In this document: positions 1 through 8,974 of the stretch, in pieces
How the letters are laid out: every line of letters begins with the position of its first letter
Numbering within the stretch: the stretch's first letter is position 1
Source: Bacteroidia bacterium
Lineage (GTDB): Bacteria > Bacteroidota > Bacteroidia > M30B66
Direction of reading: 5' to 3'
DNA: 64,000 nucleotides
NCBI GenBank assembly: GCA_018401705.1
Contig: JAGYKL010000010.1
Location: forward strand, 1 to 64,000
Position numbers and translations under genes: made by a program
The notes under the pieces: model-generated
Seen by the model: the letters and a program-made list of their open reading frames with translations, nothing else
What the model was told of the DNA's origin: nothing
The model's database searches: none

Positions 1-2
1 TT

Positions 3-968
3 ATTAGTTCTCATACAGTTAACGCAGTAATTGAAACAGCTCGAAATCTCAATTCTCCAGTAATTATTCAGTTCTCTAATGGTGGGGCTCAGTTCTTTGC
101 CGGCAAAGGATTAAAAAACGATCAACAACAGGCTTCTATCGCCGGAGGTATCTCTGGTGCGCACCATGTGCATATGATGTCAAAAGCATATGGAGTTCCT
201 GTGGTGCTTCATACCGACCATGCAGCTAAAAAACTTCTTCCATGGATTGACGGATTACTTGATGCCGGTGAAGAATTCTTCAAGCAAACCGGACAGCCTT
301 TATTCAGCTCACATATGCTTGATTTAAGTGAAGAACCTATCGAAGAGAACATCGACATCTGCAAGCGATATCTCGAAAGAATGTCAAAAATTGGGATGAC
401 ACTTGAAATTGAATTAGGTGTTACCGGTGGTGAAGAAGATGGGGTTGATAACTCTCATATCGATGCGAAACACCTTTACACTCAGCCCGAAGAGGTTGCT
501 TATGCTTATGAGGAATTGATGAAAATCAGTCCAAACTTCACTATAGCTGCAGCTTTTGGTAATGTTCACGGTGTTTACAAGCCAGGAAATGTGAAGCTTG
601 AGCCAAAAATTCTGGATAACTCTCAGAAATATATTCAAGAAAAATTTAATACTGGTGAAAAGCCGGTGAATTTTGTGTTTCATGGTGGTTCTGGTTCCTC
701 AGTTGAGGAAATCCGCGAGGCTATTTCTTATGGAGCTATCAAAATGAATATCGATACTGATCTTCAATGGGCTTTCTGGGAAGGTGTTAAAGATTACTAC
801 GAAGCCAATAAAGGTTATTTGCAAGGCCAAATTGGAAACCCTGATGGCGATGATAAACCAAATAAGAAGTTCTATGATCCTCGCGTTTGGGAACGCAAGG
901 GAGAAGAAAGCTTTATGGCAAGATTAAAGCAGGCTTTTGAAGATTTAAATTGTGTGGGAAGGAATTAA
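3..968 (+). CDS. fbaA: Class II fructose-bisphosphate aldolase, 5' partial
   Basis: Reversible cleavage of fructose 1,6-bisphosphate to glyceraldehyde 3-phosphate and dihydroxyacetone phosphate in cytoplasmic glycolysis and gluconeogenesis. The frame is open from base 3, so the true start lies before the window. About 321 residues are present against about 359 in E. coli FbaA. Visible landmarks follow the E. coli protein closely: QFSNGGAQFFAGKG, the metal-binding HTDHAAKKLLPWIDGLLDAG, IELGVTGGEEDGVDNSH, FGNVHGVYKPGNV, NFVFHGGSGS and KMNIDTDLQWA. This is the FbaA (class IIA) subtype and needs divalent metal. The next gene, pgi, is in the same pathway and strand but lies 337 bp away behind repeats, so co-transcription is doubtful. 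An internal Met at 168 is not the real start because strong family similarity continues upstream of it. Confidence 0.97.
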   Translation: MSSHTVNAVIETARNLNSPVIIQFSNGGAQFFAGKGLKNDQQQASIAGGISGAHHVHMMSKAYGVPVVLHTDHAAKKLLPWIDGLLDAGEEFFKQTGQPLFSSHMLDLSEEPIEENIDICKRYLERMSKIGMTLEIELGVTGGEEDGVDNSHIDAKHLYTQPEEVAYAYEELMKISPNFTIAAAFGNVHGVYKPGNVKLEPKILDNSQKYIQEKFNTGEKPVNFVFHGGSGSSVEEIREAISYGAIKMNIDTDLQWAFWEGVKDYYEANKGYLQGQIGNPDGDDKPNKKFYDPRVWERKGEESFMARLKQAFEDLNCVGRN

Positions 969-1082
969 GAAATAGGAGAAAGTTGATAGTGATTAGTAAA
1001 TAGGATCTTGCTTTTGAATTAGGTTAATTCTGCCTTTCAAAATTTATTAATATAACTTTCAATCCCTGAATTTCTCCGTTCT

Positions 1083-1187
1083 CCATACCTCGTGTTACGT
1101 ATTACGTACCTCGTATTACGTATTACGTACCTCGTATATCGTACATCGTATATCGTACATCGTATTACGCATATCGCACTAAGTATT
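1083..1187. repeat. Heptamer tandem array, TCGTATT/ACGTACC type
   Basis: About 15 consecutive 7-bp units in phase: for example TCGTGTT at 1090, ACGTATT at 1097, ACGTACC at 1104, TCGTATT at 1111, ACGTATT at 1118, ACGTACC at 1125, then TCGTATA and TCGTACA alternating to 1159. Units change by substitution, not by indel. On the reverse strand it reads TACGTAA TACGTAA, the same family as the array at 27876-28302. Confidence 0.85.
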
Positions 1188-1202
1188 CACCTTTACCATT
1201 TG

Positions 1203-1293
1203 ACTTAATACTTAATACTTAATATTAAATACTAAATACTAAATACTAAATACTAAATACTAAATACTTAATACTTAATACTTAATACTTTTT
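1203..1293. repeat. Heptamer tandem array, ACTTAAT/ACTAAAT type
   Basis: Thirteen 7-bp units: ACTTAAT three times, ATTAAAT, ACTAAAT five times, ACTTAAT three times, then ACTTTTT. It is one base out of phase with the array at 1083-1187. It ends about 12 bp before pgi, so the pgi promoter must lie inside or upstream of it. Gain or loss of units would move any promoter element in 7-bp steps. Confidence 0.9.
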
Positions 1294-1305
1294 ACCATTC
1301 CCCTC

Positions 1306-2955
1306 ATGCATTCAATAAAATTCGATAAAACCAAAGCATTCGGCTATCTCAATCAACATCTATCCTGGATAAAAGATAAGCACATGGCCGATTTCTTTCA
1401 AGATGATCCTGAAAGAGCTCAACGTTTTTCTATTCTATGGAGAGATTGGTATTTCGATTACTCAAAAAATCGCATCACCGATGAATCTAAGCGACTATTG
1501 CTTTCAATGGCTGAAGAATGCCAACTAAAAAATGCCATCGAACCCCAGTTTAATGGAGAAAAAATCAATCAAACCGAACATCGTGCTGTATTGCATACTG
1601 CCTTGAGAAACAGAAGCGGAAAACCTGTCATGTTTGAGGGGACTGACGTAATGCCTCAAATTAATGCAGTACTGCAAAAGATGAAGCAGTTTACCGAAGC
1701 TGTGCATTCTGGTAGCTGGAAAGGTTACACAGGTAAAACCATTCAGCATATAGTTAATATAGGTATTGGAGGTTCTGATTTAGGACCGGTAATGGTAACA
1801 GAAGCCCTAAAATCGTTCTCTAACAGAAACATTCAAATGCATTTCGTTTCGAATGTTGATGGCACTCACATGGCCGAAACGTTGAGAAAAGTAGAGCCTG
1901 AAACTACCTTGTTCATTATTGCATCAAAAACCTTCACTACTCAGGAAACAATGGCTAATGCGCACACTGCTCGCGATTGGTTTTTGAGTCATGCCGGAGA
2001 TATAAATCACGTTGCCGGACATTTCGTTGCAGTTTCTACAAATACTAAATCCGTTGCCGAATTCGGAATCAACACCCAAAACATGTTTGAGTTCTGGGAT
2101 TGGGTTGGAGGTCGATATTCACTCTGGAGTGCAATAGGTCTATCAATTAGCCTAAGTCTTGGCTTCGATAAATTCGAGCAATTGCTCGAAGGAGCCCATG
2201 CCATGGACAGGCATTTCAGAACTGCTGCATTTGGAGAAAATATTCCTGTTATGATGGCTCTGCTTGGCATTTGGTATGTCAATTTCTTTGGAGCTTCCTC
2301 ACAAGCCATTTTGCCTTACGACCAGTACTTGCATCGCTTTGCTGCATATTTTCAACAAGGAGATATGGAAAGTAATGGCAAATATGTCGACCGAGATGGG
2401 AATCCAGTGAATTATTCAACCGGGCCAGTAATCTGGGGTGAGCCGGGTACAAATGGTCAACATGCCTTTTATCAGTTGATTCATCAAGGAACTCAAATGA
2501 TTCCTTGCGATTTCATTGCTCCAGCAATTTCTCAAAATCAGATAGGAGAACATCATACTTTGTTGATGTCGAATTTCTTCGCCCAAACCGAGGCTTTAAT
2601 GAATGGTAAATCCCGCGAAGCGGTTGAAACAGAACTAAAAGCAAAGGGAATGAGCGATGAAGAAATTGCTTTTCAAGCGCCCTTCAGAGTTTTTAAGGGA
2701 AATAACCCAACCAATAGCTTCCTCATTCGCGAGATAAATCCTTTTAATCTTGGAGCTCTAATTGCGGCTTATGAGCACAAAATCTTCGTTCAGGGTGTAA
2801 TCTGGAATATCTTTAGTTACGACCAATGGGGTGTTGAATTGGGTAAGCAACTTGCCGGTAAAATCCTTCCTGAACTCAGAAATAAAGAGAATGTGCATTC
2901 GCATGATGCATCCACAAACAACCTAATCAATGCATTCAAAGCAATGCGCGAGTGA
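1306..2955 (+). CDS. pgi: Glucose-6-phosphate isomerase
   Basis: Interconverts glucose 6-phosphate and fructose 6-phosphate in the cytoplasm. The product is 549 residues, the same length as E. coli Pgi, and shows the family signatures in order: [16 protein letters not shown] near residue 150, [13 protein letters not shown] near 210, [14 protein letters not shown] near 270, the active-site stretch [19 protein letters not shown] near 378 and the C-terminal [20 protein letters not shown] with the catalytic Lys. The ATG at 1306 directly follows the heptamer array and aligns with the usual family N-terminus. A short GC-rich palindrome (CCGCGAAGCGG, 2613-2623) lies within the coding sequence. Downstream is a separately promoted cyclophilin gene. 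Confidence 0.98.
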   Translation: MHSIKFDKTKAFGYLNQHLSWIKDKHMADFFQDDPERAQRFSILWRDWYFDYSKNRITDESKRLLLSMAEECQLKNAIEPQFNGEKINQTEHRAVLHTALRNRSGKPVMFEGTDVMPQINAVLQKMKQFTEAVHSGSWKGYTGKTIQHIVNIGIGGSDLGPVMVTEALKSFSNRNIQMHFVSNVDGTHMAETLRKVEPETTLFIIASKTFTTQETMANAHTARDWFLSHAGDINHVAGHFVAVSTNTKSVAEFGINTQNMFEFWDWVGGRYSLWSAIGLSISLSLGFDKFEQLLEGAHAMDRHFRTAAFGENIPVMMALLGIWYVNFFGASSQAILPYDQYLHRFAAYFQQGDMESNGKYVDRDGNPVNYSTGPVIWGEPGTNGQHAFYQLIHQGTQMIPCDFIAPAISQNQIGEHHTLLMSNFFAQTEALMNGKSREAVETELKAKGMSDEEIAFQAPFRVFKGNNPTNSFLIREINPFNLGALIAAYEHKIFVQGVIWNIFSYDQWGVELGKQLAGKILPELRNKENVHSHDASTNNLINAFKAMRE

Positions 2956-2974
2956 ATTATCATCAGCTAAATTT

Positions 2975-2982
2975 TATCTTTG
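2975..2982 (+). promoter_or_regulatory. -7 box TATCTTTG of the cyclophilin gene
   Basis: Exact match to the Bacteroidota -7 consensus TAnnTTTG, 21 nt before the ATG at 3004. It overlaps the alternative TTG start at 2980, which argues that translation begins at 3004. I see no convincing -33 TTG. Confidence 0.6.
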
Positions 2983-3003
2983 CCCCAAAATCAAAAAAAT
3001 ATT

Positions 3004-3447
3004 ATGACCAAAGCAACTCTTACTACCAAGTACGGCGATATGAAGATTGAATTCTTTGATGCAGATGCCCCGAAAACAGTAGAAAATTTTGTTCGCCTTT
3101 CTAAATCTGGATACTACGATGGACTTACTTTTCATCGTGTAATTCCTGATTTCGTTGTGCAAGGAGGAGATCCTACAGGAACTGGAGCTGGTGGACCAGG
3201 ATATTCAATTCCTTGCGAATTAACAGGCGATAATCAATACCACGACCGTGGAGTTCTTTCTATGGCTCACGCCGGAAAAGACACCGGAGGTTCTCAGTTT
3301 TTCATTTGCCACAGCCGAAGCAATACCTCCCACCTTGATCGCAAACACACTTGTTTCGGTAAAGTTGTTGAGAACGTAGACATCGTTGATCAAATTCGTC
3401 AAGGTGACGTAATTGAGAAAATTGTTGTCGAAGAAGTTGAAGCATAA
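3004..3447 (+). CDS. Peptidyl-prolyl cis-trans isomerase, cyclophilin type
   Basis: Catalyses cis-trans isomerisation of peptidyl-proline bonds during protein folding. The 147-residue product has the cyclophilin core in order: FHRVIPDFVVQGGDPTGTG, RGVLSMAHAGKDTGGSQFFI and the CFGKVVENVDIVDQI end. Catalytic Arg and Phe/Gln positions are present. There is no signal peptide, so it is probably cytoplasmic. The start is the ATG at 3004; a longer frame would begin at TTG 2980 but that codon lies inside the -7 box. A strong hairpin terminator follows 18 nt after the stop, so this is a single-gene transcript. Confidence 0.95.
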   Translation: MTKATLTTKYGDMKIEFFDADAPKTVENFVRLSKSGYYDGLTFHRVIPDFVVQGGDPTGTGAGGPGYSIPCELTGDNQYHDRGVLSMAHAGKDTGGSQFFICHSRSNTSHLDRKHTCFGKVVENVDIVDQIRQGDVIEKIVVEEVEA

Positions 3448-3465
3448 TACATACAATATCAAGTT

Positions 3466-3507
3466 AATAAGCCTGATTAATTAATGCAATTAATCAGGCT
3501 TATTTTT
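3466..3507 (+). terminator. Rho-independent terminator after the cyclophilin gene
   Basis: A perfect 17-bp stem (left arm 3466-3482, right arm 3488-3504) with a 5-nt loop is followed by a T run. The T run is also part of a TATTTTTG box, suggesting that the terminator tail doubles as promoter for the next gene. Confidence 0.9.
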
Positions 3508-3508
3508 G
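3501..3508 (+). promoter_or_regulatory. -7 box TATTTTTG of the aminopeptidase gene
   Basis: Matches TAnnTTTG and overlaps the right arm and U-tract of the preceding terminator. It lies 38 nt before the chosen start at 3547. No clear -33 TTG is visible. Confidence 0.45.
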
Positions 3509-3546
3509 GTAGCTCACTCATTCTTTTCCCTATCAAAACCATCATC

Positions 3547-5955
3547 ATGAAATACTTCATTTGCATTCTTTTGGCTGCTGTTTCCTTCCGCCTGCAGGCG
3601 CAAACCATGCCTGAATTAAAAACCTTGCCCTATGACCCCAATTCAGTACCCAGGGAGCATCCGCTTAACTTCACGCATTTAATGCTTAAAGCCTCTTTTG
3701 TGCCCGAAGAAGGACTTATCAAAGGTGTCGTAGTTCATGAATTTAAACCAATTAGAGCAAAAGTAGATTCGGTTTTTCTCGATGCTCCAGGGATTGACAT
3801 TAAATCAGTTTCCAGTAAAGGAGAAGAGCTAAAGTATCGCACAGATTCAGCAGGCTTAACTATTTACTTTTCTAAACCTATTTTATACGGACAAGAGGGA
3901 AGTGTCGGAATTACCTACGAAGCGTATCCAAGAGCAGGATTGTACTTTATTGGATGGAATGATAAATCCGGCAAAAGCCGCAAGCAAATATGGTCGCAAG
4001 GTCAAGGAATTGACAATAGAAACTGGATTCCGATGTATGATGAGATGAACGACAAAATCACATCTGAAATGTATATCAGAATGCCTAAAGCTTATAAAGT
4101 CCTGTCAAACGGCACTTTTGTAGGAACTGAAGAGATGAACAACGACCTGGTTTGGCATTATAAAATGACACATCCACATGCTCCATACTTAATCATGTTG
4201 GGCATTGGAGATTATGAAATTGAGACCAGAACAACAAAGTCGGGACTTAAAACAAACCTCTGGTATTATCCCGATTGGAAAGACAGAGTGAAGAACACAT
4301 ATTCATACAGCACCGAAATGATTGACTTTTTTGAGAAAGAAATTGCTGTGCCCTTCCCTTGGGAAAATTACAGCCAGATTCCGGTTCAGGATTTTATGTA
4401 CGGAGCTATGGAAAACACTACAGCTACAGTATTTGGCGACTTCTTCTTTGTTGATTCAAGAGAATATCTCGATAGAAAATATGTTGGTGTAAATGCCCAT
4501 GAGCTTGCTCATCAATGGTTTGGAGATATGGTTACAGCGCGGAGCAAGGCTCATCACTGGCTTCAGGAAAGCTTTGCAACCCATTACAATATGCTTTATG
4601 AAGCAGAAGTTTTTGGCATAAATCACAAGCAACAAGGTTTTCGTAATGCTCAAAATGCAGCATTAAGAGCTTCTATGAAGGATTTATATCCTGTGGCAAG
4701 CAGTGAAGCCGGCAGCACCCGTTGGTATCCAAAAGGTGCCGCTGTTTTGTTCATGCTGAGATATGTTATTGGCGATGAAGCTTTTAGGGTAGGTATCAAA
4801 CATTACCTTGAGCAAAATGCGTATGCAAATGTAGACTCCGACGATTTGCTGGATGCTTTTGAAGAAGCCTGTGGCTATTCTCTCAATTGGTTCTGGGATG
4901 AATGGATTTACAGAGGAGGTGAGCCTGTTTGGAAAATCGAGACAACTTCCACCGAAGGTGAAACAACATTTGATGTTACTCAACTTCAAATGAATGAGCC
5001 CTATGTTTCGCTCTTTAAAATGCCTGTGATTCTTGAAGTTCACTTTGAAGATGGCACATCTGTTAGAGATTCAGTTTGGGTTGATGACTTTAACCACAGT
5101 TTTTCACTGAAATACCCTACCGGTAAAAAGCTTGCTTATTCACTTTTTGATCCGGGAAATCGTATTCTTAAATACATGGAATTCGAAAAGCCTTGGGAAC
5201 AACTTAAAAATCAGGCCGTTCAGGCCAAGTTCATGCTAGACAGATTGGATGCTGTTCAAGGTTTAGACAAGATAGATATCGACATAAAAAGGGATTTGTT
5301 ACAAAAGATTGCATCAGGAAAAGATTGGCATTTAGTGAGAGTTGCAGCTATAGAACAGCTTAAAGACGACAAGAAAAGTCAGAAATTACTCTCTAAGCTT
5401 TGCGCCGATTCGGACCTTGAAGTTAGAAAAGGAATCATAGATACTTACGACACCTTGCCCAATTGGCTTATTTCGTCAAGTGCAAGACTACTACTAGATT
5501 CGAGTTATGCTTTGCAGGAGAATGTTCTCAAAAAACTTTGCCTTTCAGATTCTGGAAATACCAAAAAGTATCTGGATATAACTGCCAAAGAAATGGGCAA
5601 TAATTCAAGAAATACGAGAATTACATGGCTGGGAATCGCCATTGCAAATGGTGATGTAAAATATCAGGAAGAGCTCATCGAATATCTTTCGCCTGGCTAT
5701 GAATTTGGAACTAGAAGAAATGCTGTGACAGAGTTGCTGAAGCTGAAGATATTTAATGAGAAAACCATGCTTTACGCATGGGATGCAGCCTTAAATCCTA
5801 ATGCAAGACTTGCATCAGCAGGAAGAGGATTTTTAACTCGCTCTATGAAAGCCAAGGATGAAAACAAAGAGATAATTTATGCTTTTCTTCAAAGCCAAAA
5901 GGCGGATGCCGAAGCTTGGAAACTTGAAATCATTAATAAGGTCTTGAGTGAATAG
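3547..5955 (+). CDS. Secreted M1 family aminopeptidase
   Basis: Zinc metallopeptidase that removes N-terminal residues from peptides, exported from the cytoplasm. Starting at ATG 3547 gives an 802-residue precursor with a signal peptide (KYFICILLAAVSFRLQAQ). An in-frame ATG at 3484 is unlikely because it lies in the loop of a transcription terminator. The exopeptidase motif YGAMENTTAT is near residue 285, the zinc site HELAHQWFGD near 318, and the downstream Glu ligand lies in QESFATHYN. The C-terminal third (from about residue 540) is helical and HEAT-like, as in other bacterial M1 enzymes. No T9SS sorting domain is present, so it is probably periplasmic. The signal-peptide coding region contains the perfect palindrome CGCCTGCAGGCG (3589-3600). 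Confidence 0.95.
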   Translation: MKYFICILLAAVSFRLQAQTMPELKTLPYDPNSVPREHPLNFTHLMLKASFVPEEGLIKGVVVHEFKPIRAKVDSVFLDAPGIDIKSVSSKGEELKYRTDSAGLTIYFSKPILYGQEGSVGITYEAYPRAGLYFIGWNDKSGKSRKQIWSQGQGIDNRNWIPMYDEMNDKITSEMYIRMPKAYKVLSNGTFVGTEEMNNDLVWHYKMTHPHAPYLIMLGIGDYEIETRTTKSGLKTNLWYYPDWKDRVKNTYSYSTEMIDFFEKEIAVPFPWENYSQIPVQDFMYGAMENTTATVFGDFFFVDSREYLDRKYVGVNAHELAHQWFGDMVTARSKAHHWLQESFATHYNMLYEAEVFGINHKQQGFRNAQNAALRASMKDLYPVASSEAGSTRWYPKGAAVLFMLRYVIGDEAFRVGIKHYLEQNAYANVDSDDLLDAFEEACGYSLNWFWDEWIYRGGEPVWKIETTSTEGETTFDVTQLQMNEPYVSLFKMPVILEVHFEDGTSVRDSVWVDDFNHSFSLKYPTGKKLAYSLFDPGNRILKYMEFEKPWEQLKNQAVQAKFMLDRLDAVQGLDKIDIDIKRDLLQKIASGKDWHLVRVAAIEQLKDDKKSQKLLSKLCADSDLEVRKGIIDTYDTLPNWLISSSARLLLDSSYALQENVLKKLCLSDSGNTKKYLDITAKEMGNNSRNTRITWLGIAIANGDVKYQEELIEYLSPGYEFGTRRNAVTELLKLKIFNEKTMLYAWDAALNPNARLASAGRGFLTRSMKAKDENKEIIYAFLQSQKADAEAWKLEIINKVLSE

Positions 5956-6008
5956 GCGATTAAGCCTTCAAAATAAATTTTATAAATTGCTAGACCTAAG
6001 TTGGCATC

Positions 6009-8096
6009 ATGAAAAATCTACTGGTATTAATTGCATTTCTTTTTATTAATAAAGTTTATTCTCAGTCCTTAGCAGCCGAGTGGGCTATAGGCTTAAGCTC
6101 TTCACTTAGTGCAAGGTGCACAGCTATTGATATTGATAATGAAGGAAACGTATATGCTACGGGATATTTCAAATCGTCGGTAGATTTTGACCCGGGACCT
6201 GAAGAGTTCATTTTATCAAATGGAATTAATCAAGATATTTTCGTAGCTAAATATTCTTCTTTAGGTGAGTTAATTTGGGCAAAACAAATAGGTGCCGACG
6301 GAGCCGATGCTGCAAATGATATTAAAGTAGATGGTTTAGGTCGAATTCATTTAACAGGTACTTATCAACCTCCTTGCAATTTCAATCCAGCTTCAGCTAC
6401 GGTTGTTAGTCCTGCTCCCAGAGGTGGCATGGATTTATTCATTCTAACACTTGATAATGATGGAAATTATCTAAGAGTTTTTGGAGGTGGTGGATCTGAA
6501 GATGACGAAGGCAAAGCTTTGGTTGTTGACAGTGACAATAATATTTACGTCACAGGAACCTATGAAGGAAGCGCAACAATAAGGTACCCGGGACAGCAGT
6601 CTAGCTCTGCTTCATTTGCAGGCTATGGTTTAAGGGACGTGTTTATGCTAAAAATAGGGTCAGATTTAAATGTAGTTTGGGACGAGCAATTGGGAGGAGC
6701 TAACTCTGATGATATATCCAATTGTATTGCTTTAGATGCAGATAACAACCTTGTGATTGGCGGCAGCTTCAGCGCTACATGTAATTTTAACACACCTAGC
6801 GGAAATAACAATTACGTATTTAATGCAAGTGGAAATAAAGATTGCTTTATCACTAAAAGAGCTAATAATGGCAACTTTCTGATGGCTAAAGTATTTGGAG
6901 GATCTAATGAGGATGCAGTATCTGACATTTCAATTGACAACTCTGGAAGTATATATTCTACTGGTTATTTTGAGGCGAATGCAGACTTTAATCCAGATAA
7001 TGCTGAGGAATTTATCTTAATGACTGGTTTGCCTTCATCGGGTAAAAGAACTTTTGTTCAGAAACTCGATAACAATGCTAATTTCGTTTGGGCTAAGCAA
7101 ATTCAATCAAGCACAGTAAATGTAGGAAATGCTATACATGTAACTAGCGATCAGGATGTTTATTTAAGCGGTTACTTCGTTGAAACCGCCGATTTTGACC
7201 CTGGGATTTCTGAATATAACCTTACTTCAACAAACATGACTGGCGATGTTTATACACTAAGACTTGATGCTATTGGTGATTTTCTTGAGGTAAAAACCTT
7301 CGGTGGAAGCATTTATGATGAGGCCTTTGATATTCATGTTGATGCTCAGGAGAATGTCTATGTAGTTGGCAGATTCGCTTCTTCTTATTCTATTGCATCA
7401 GGTATTGAACTTGCAGGAGAATCAAACGAAAATGGCTTCATTGTTAAATACGGTTTTTGTCAATCGTCTCAAGTTACAGATAATATAACATCTTGCGGAC
7501 CTTACACATGGATTGATGGAAATACTTATAACATAAGCAACAACACGGCAACATTCGTGCTATCTGGAGCTAATGTGAGTGGATGCGACAGCATCATTAA
7601 TTTGAACCTTACAGTTTATCCAGGTGGTGCTATTGATGCGAATGTGATTATGCTTCCTAATCAACAATTACAATCTCAGGCAACAGGAGTTACTTATCAG
7701 TGGCTCAATTGCAATGATGGTTTTAATGCAATACCTGGTGAAAACAATCAGTTGTTTACTCCAACTGAAGTTGGATTTTATGCTGTAGCATTATCTAATG
7801 GTACCTGCACCGATACTTCAGAATGTGTTGAAGGAGTGATTATTGGATTAGAAAATATTGATAAGAATGAAATTATCAATATTTATCCAAATCCCGGAAA
7901 TGGAAGTTTTTACCTGCCATCTGGAATTGAACCTGATCAAATAAGCATTTACAATTCCTTAGGGGTTTTGGTCTATAATCATAGTTCTTTCACAAAAAAC
8001 TCTGATATGATAAGCTTTAAAGGACATTCAGGGCTTTACTTTGTTAGCATCCTGTCTGGGGGAATTCAGTACCACTTTAATTACATTAAGGATTAA
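6009..8096 (+). CDS. SBBP-repeat protein with T9SS type A sorting domain
   Basis: Secreted, probably surface-attached protein of 695 residues. After the signal peptide (KNLLVLIAFLFINKVYSQ) come about seven repeats of the SBBP beta-propeller type, recognised by recurring A.DIDNEGNVYATGYF, VDFDPG and ELIWAKQIG patterns up to about residue 485. A Cys-containing domain (ITSCGPYTWIDG...SGCDSIINLNLTV) follows, then an Ig-like segment. The end carries the type A sorting domain (NIYPNPGNGSFYLPSG...GLYFVSILSGG) that directs export through the T9SS. Function beyond secretion is unknown. A near-match -7 box (TAAGTTGG, 5997-6004) ends 4 nt before ATG, the same spacing seen at several other genes here. 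Confidence 0.93.
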   Translation: MKNLLVLIAFLFINKVYSQSLAAEWAIGLSSSLSARCTAIDIDNEGNVYATGYFKSSVDFDPGPEEFILSNGINQDIFVAKYSSLGELIWAKQIGADGADAANDIKVDGLGRIHLTGTYQPPCNFNPASATVVSPAPRGGMDLFILTLDNDGNYLRVFGGGGSEDDEGKALVVDSDNNIYVTGTYEGSATIRYPGQQSSSASFAGYGLRDVFMLKIGSDLNVVWDEQLGGANSDDISNCIALDADNNLVIGGSFSATCNFNTPSGNNNYVFNASGNKDCFITKRANNGNFLMAKVFGGSNEDAVSDISIDNSGSIYSTGYFEANADFNPDNAEEFILMTGLPSSGKRTFVQKLDNNANFVWAKQIQSSTVNVGNAIHVTSDQDVYLSGYFVETADFDPGISEYNLTSTNMTGDVYTLRLDAIGDFLEVKTFGGSIYDEAFDIHVDAQENVYVVGRFASSYSIASGIELAGESNENGFIVKYGFCQSSQVTDNITSCGPYTWIDGNTYNISNNTATFVLSGANVSGCDSIINLNLTVYPGGAIDANVIMLPNQQLQSQATGVTYQWLNCNDGFNAIPGENNQLFTPTEVGFYAVALSNGTCTDTSECVEGVIIGLENIDKNEIINIYPNPGNGSFYLPSGIEPDQISIYNSLGVLVYNHSSFTKNSDMISFKGHSGLYFVSILSGGIQYHFNYIKD

Positions 8097-8108
8097 GGAT
8101 TTTCGTCC

Positions 8109-8145
8109 TGTAAAAGCAAAAAGGAAAAGATTATTCGCTTTTACA
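8109..8145 (+). other. 9-bp inverted repeat between two genes
   Basis: TGTAAAAGC (8109-8117) and GCTTTTACA (8137-8145) could pair with a 19-nt loop. It lacks a following T run, so it is a weak terminator candidate for the preceding T9SS gene. Confidence 0.35.
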
Positions 8146-8171
8146 CGAAGTAACACTTCCAATAGCCAACT

Positions 8172-8843
8172 ATGATAAACCAGCTCATTTGGACTGCCAT
8201 ATTAGTATCTATTCAGAACCTAGGACATGCACAGTCTAAAGAAATAACTATCAGGTTTATAGGTAACTGTGGACTGCAGCTTTCCGATGGAATATCAAAC
8301 ATTTATACTGATTTTCCTTACGTTTCAGGTTTTAACCAATATATGGAATACAAGGATTCAGAATTGATTGACATCAAGGATAGTTCCATTTTTATTTTTA
8401 CTCACAAGCACCCCGACCATTACTCTAAAAAACGAATGAAGCAAGTTTTAAAAGAAAAGGGTGGTTCGAAATATGGCAGCTGGGATATCGCTCAACTTGA
8501 GAGTCTAAATAAGATTATTCCAAACTTCAGGATTCAGGCATTTAAAACCCAGCATTTTTTATCTCGAAAACACTATTCTTATTTGATTGAATGGCATGGC
8601 AAAAGAATATTTTTATCTGGAGACACCAAACACACTGAAACCATTGTTTCTATCAATAATATTGATTGGGTTTTTATGCCGGCATGGATGGTTAGAGAAG
8701 CATTCATGGACAACAAACTGAAGATTGATTCAAAAATGTTTGCTGTTTATCACATAGGATTAAAAGACGATATTAGAATAAGTGGAGAGAGATTCTTAAT
8801 GTTGAAGAAGCAAGGAGAACTAATTTCGCTGCCATATGACTGA
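8172..8843 (+). CDS. Exported metallo-beta-lactamase-fold hydrolase
   Basis: A 223-residue protein with a signal peptide (to about residue 20, ending GHAQS) and the core of the UlaG-like metallo-beta-lactamase superfamily. The metal motif THKHPDHYS (HxHxDH) is near residue 77, SGDTKHTE supplies the central Asp and VYHIGL near the C-terminus supplies a likely late His. Such proteins hydrolyse phosphoesters, lactones or related bonds; the substrate cannot be deduced. There is no T9SS sorting domain, so it is probably periplasmic. It stands alone between two unrelated secreted proteins on the same strand. Confidence 0.85.
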   Translation: MINQLIWTAILVSIQNLGHAQSKEITIRFIGNCGLQLSDGISNIYTDFPYVSGFNQYMEYKDSELIDIKDSSIFIFTHKHPDHYSKKRMKQVLKEKGGSKYGSWDIAQLESLNKIIPNFRIQAFKTQHFLSRKHYSYLIEWHGKRIFLSGDTKHTETIVSINNIDWVFMPAWMVREAFMDNKLKIDSKMFAVYHIGLKDDIRISGERFLMLKKQGELISLPYD

Positions 8844-8974
8844 AATTGATTTGCCAAAATTCTGCTAAAAGACATTATACTGAATCTTAAATTAAATAGA
8901 ATGGCTTATATTTCCAACAATTAATAAAATTCATATAAAGTGTAACTAAATTGGTCTAAATCTCTCTATGGAGG

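Larger units (their letters stand above)
969..1305. other. fbaA-pgi intergenic region, mostly repeats
   Basis: This 337-bp stretch holds no gene. Bases 969-1082 are AT-rich with nothing recognisable. Bases 1083-1187 and 1203-1293 are two 7-bp tandem arrays, listed separately. Only about 12 bp separate the second array from the pgi start codon. Confidence 0.8.

Noticed and set aside
3484-3546. Longer start for the M1 aminopeptidase at ATG 3484
   Set aside because: That ATG lies in the loop of a terminator and upstream of the promoter box; it would also put 21 residues before the signal peptide.
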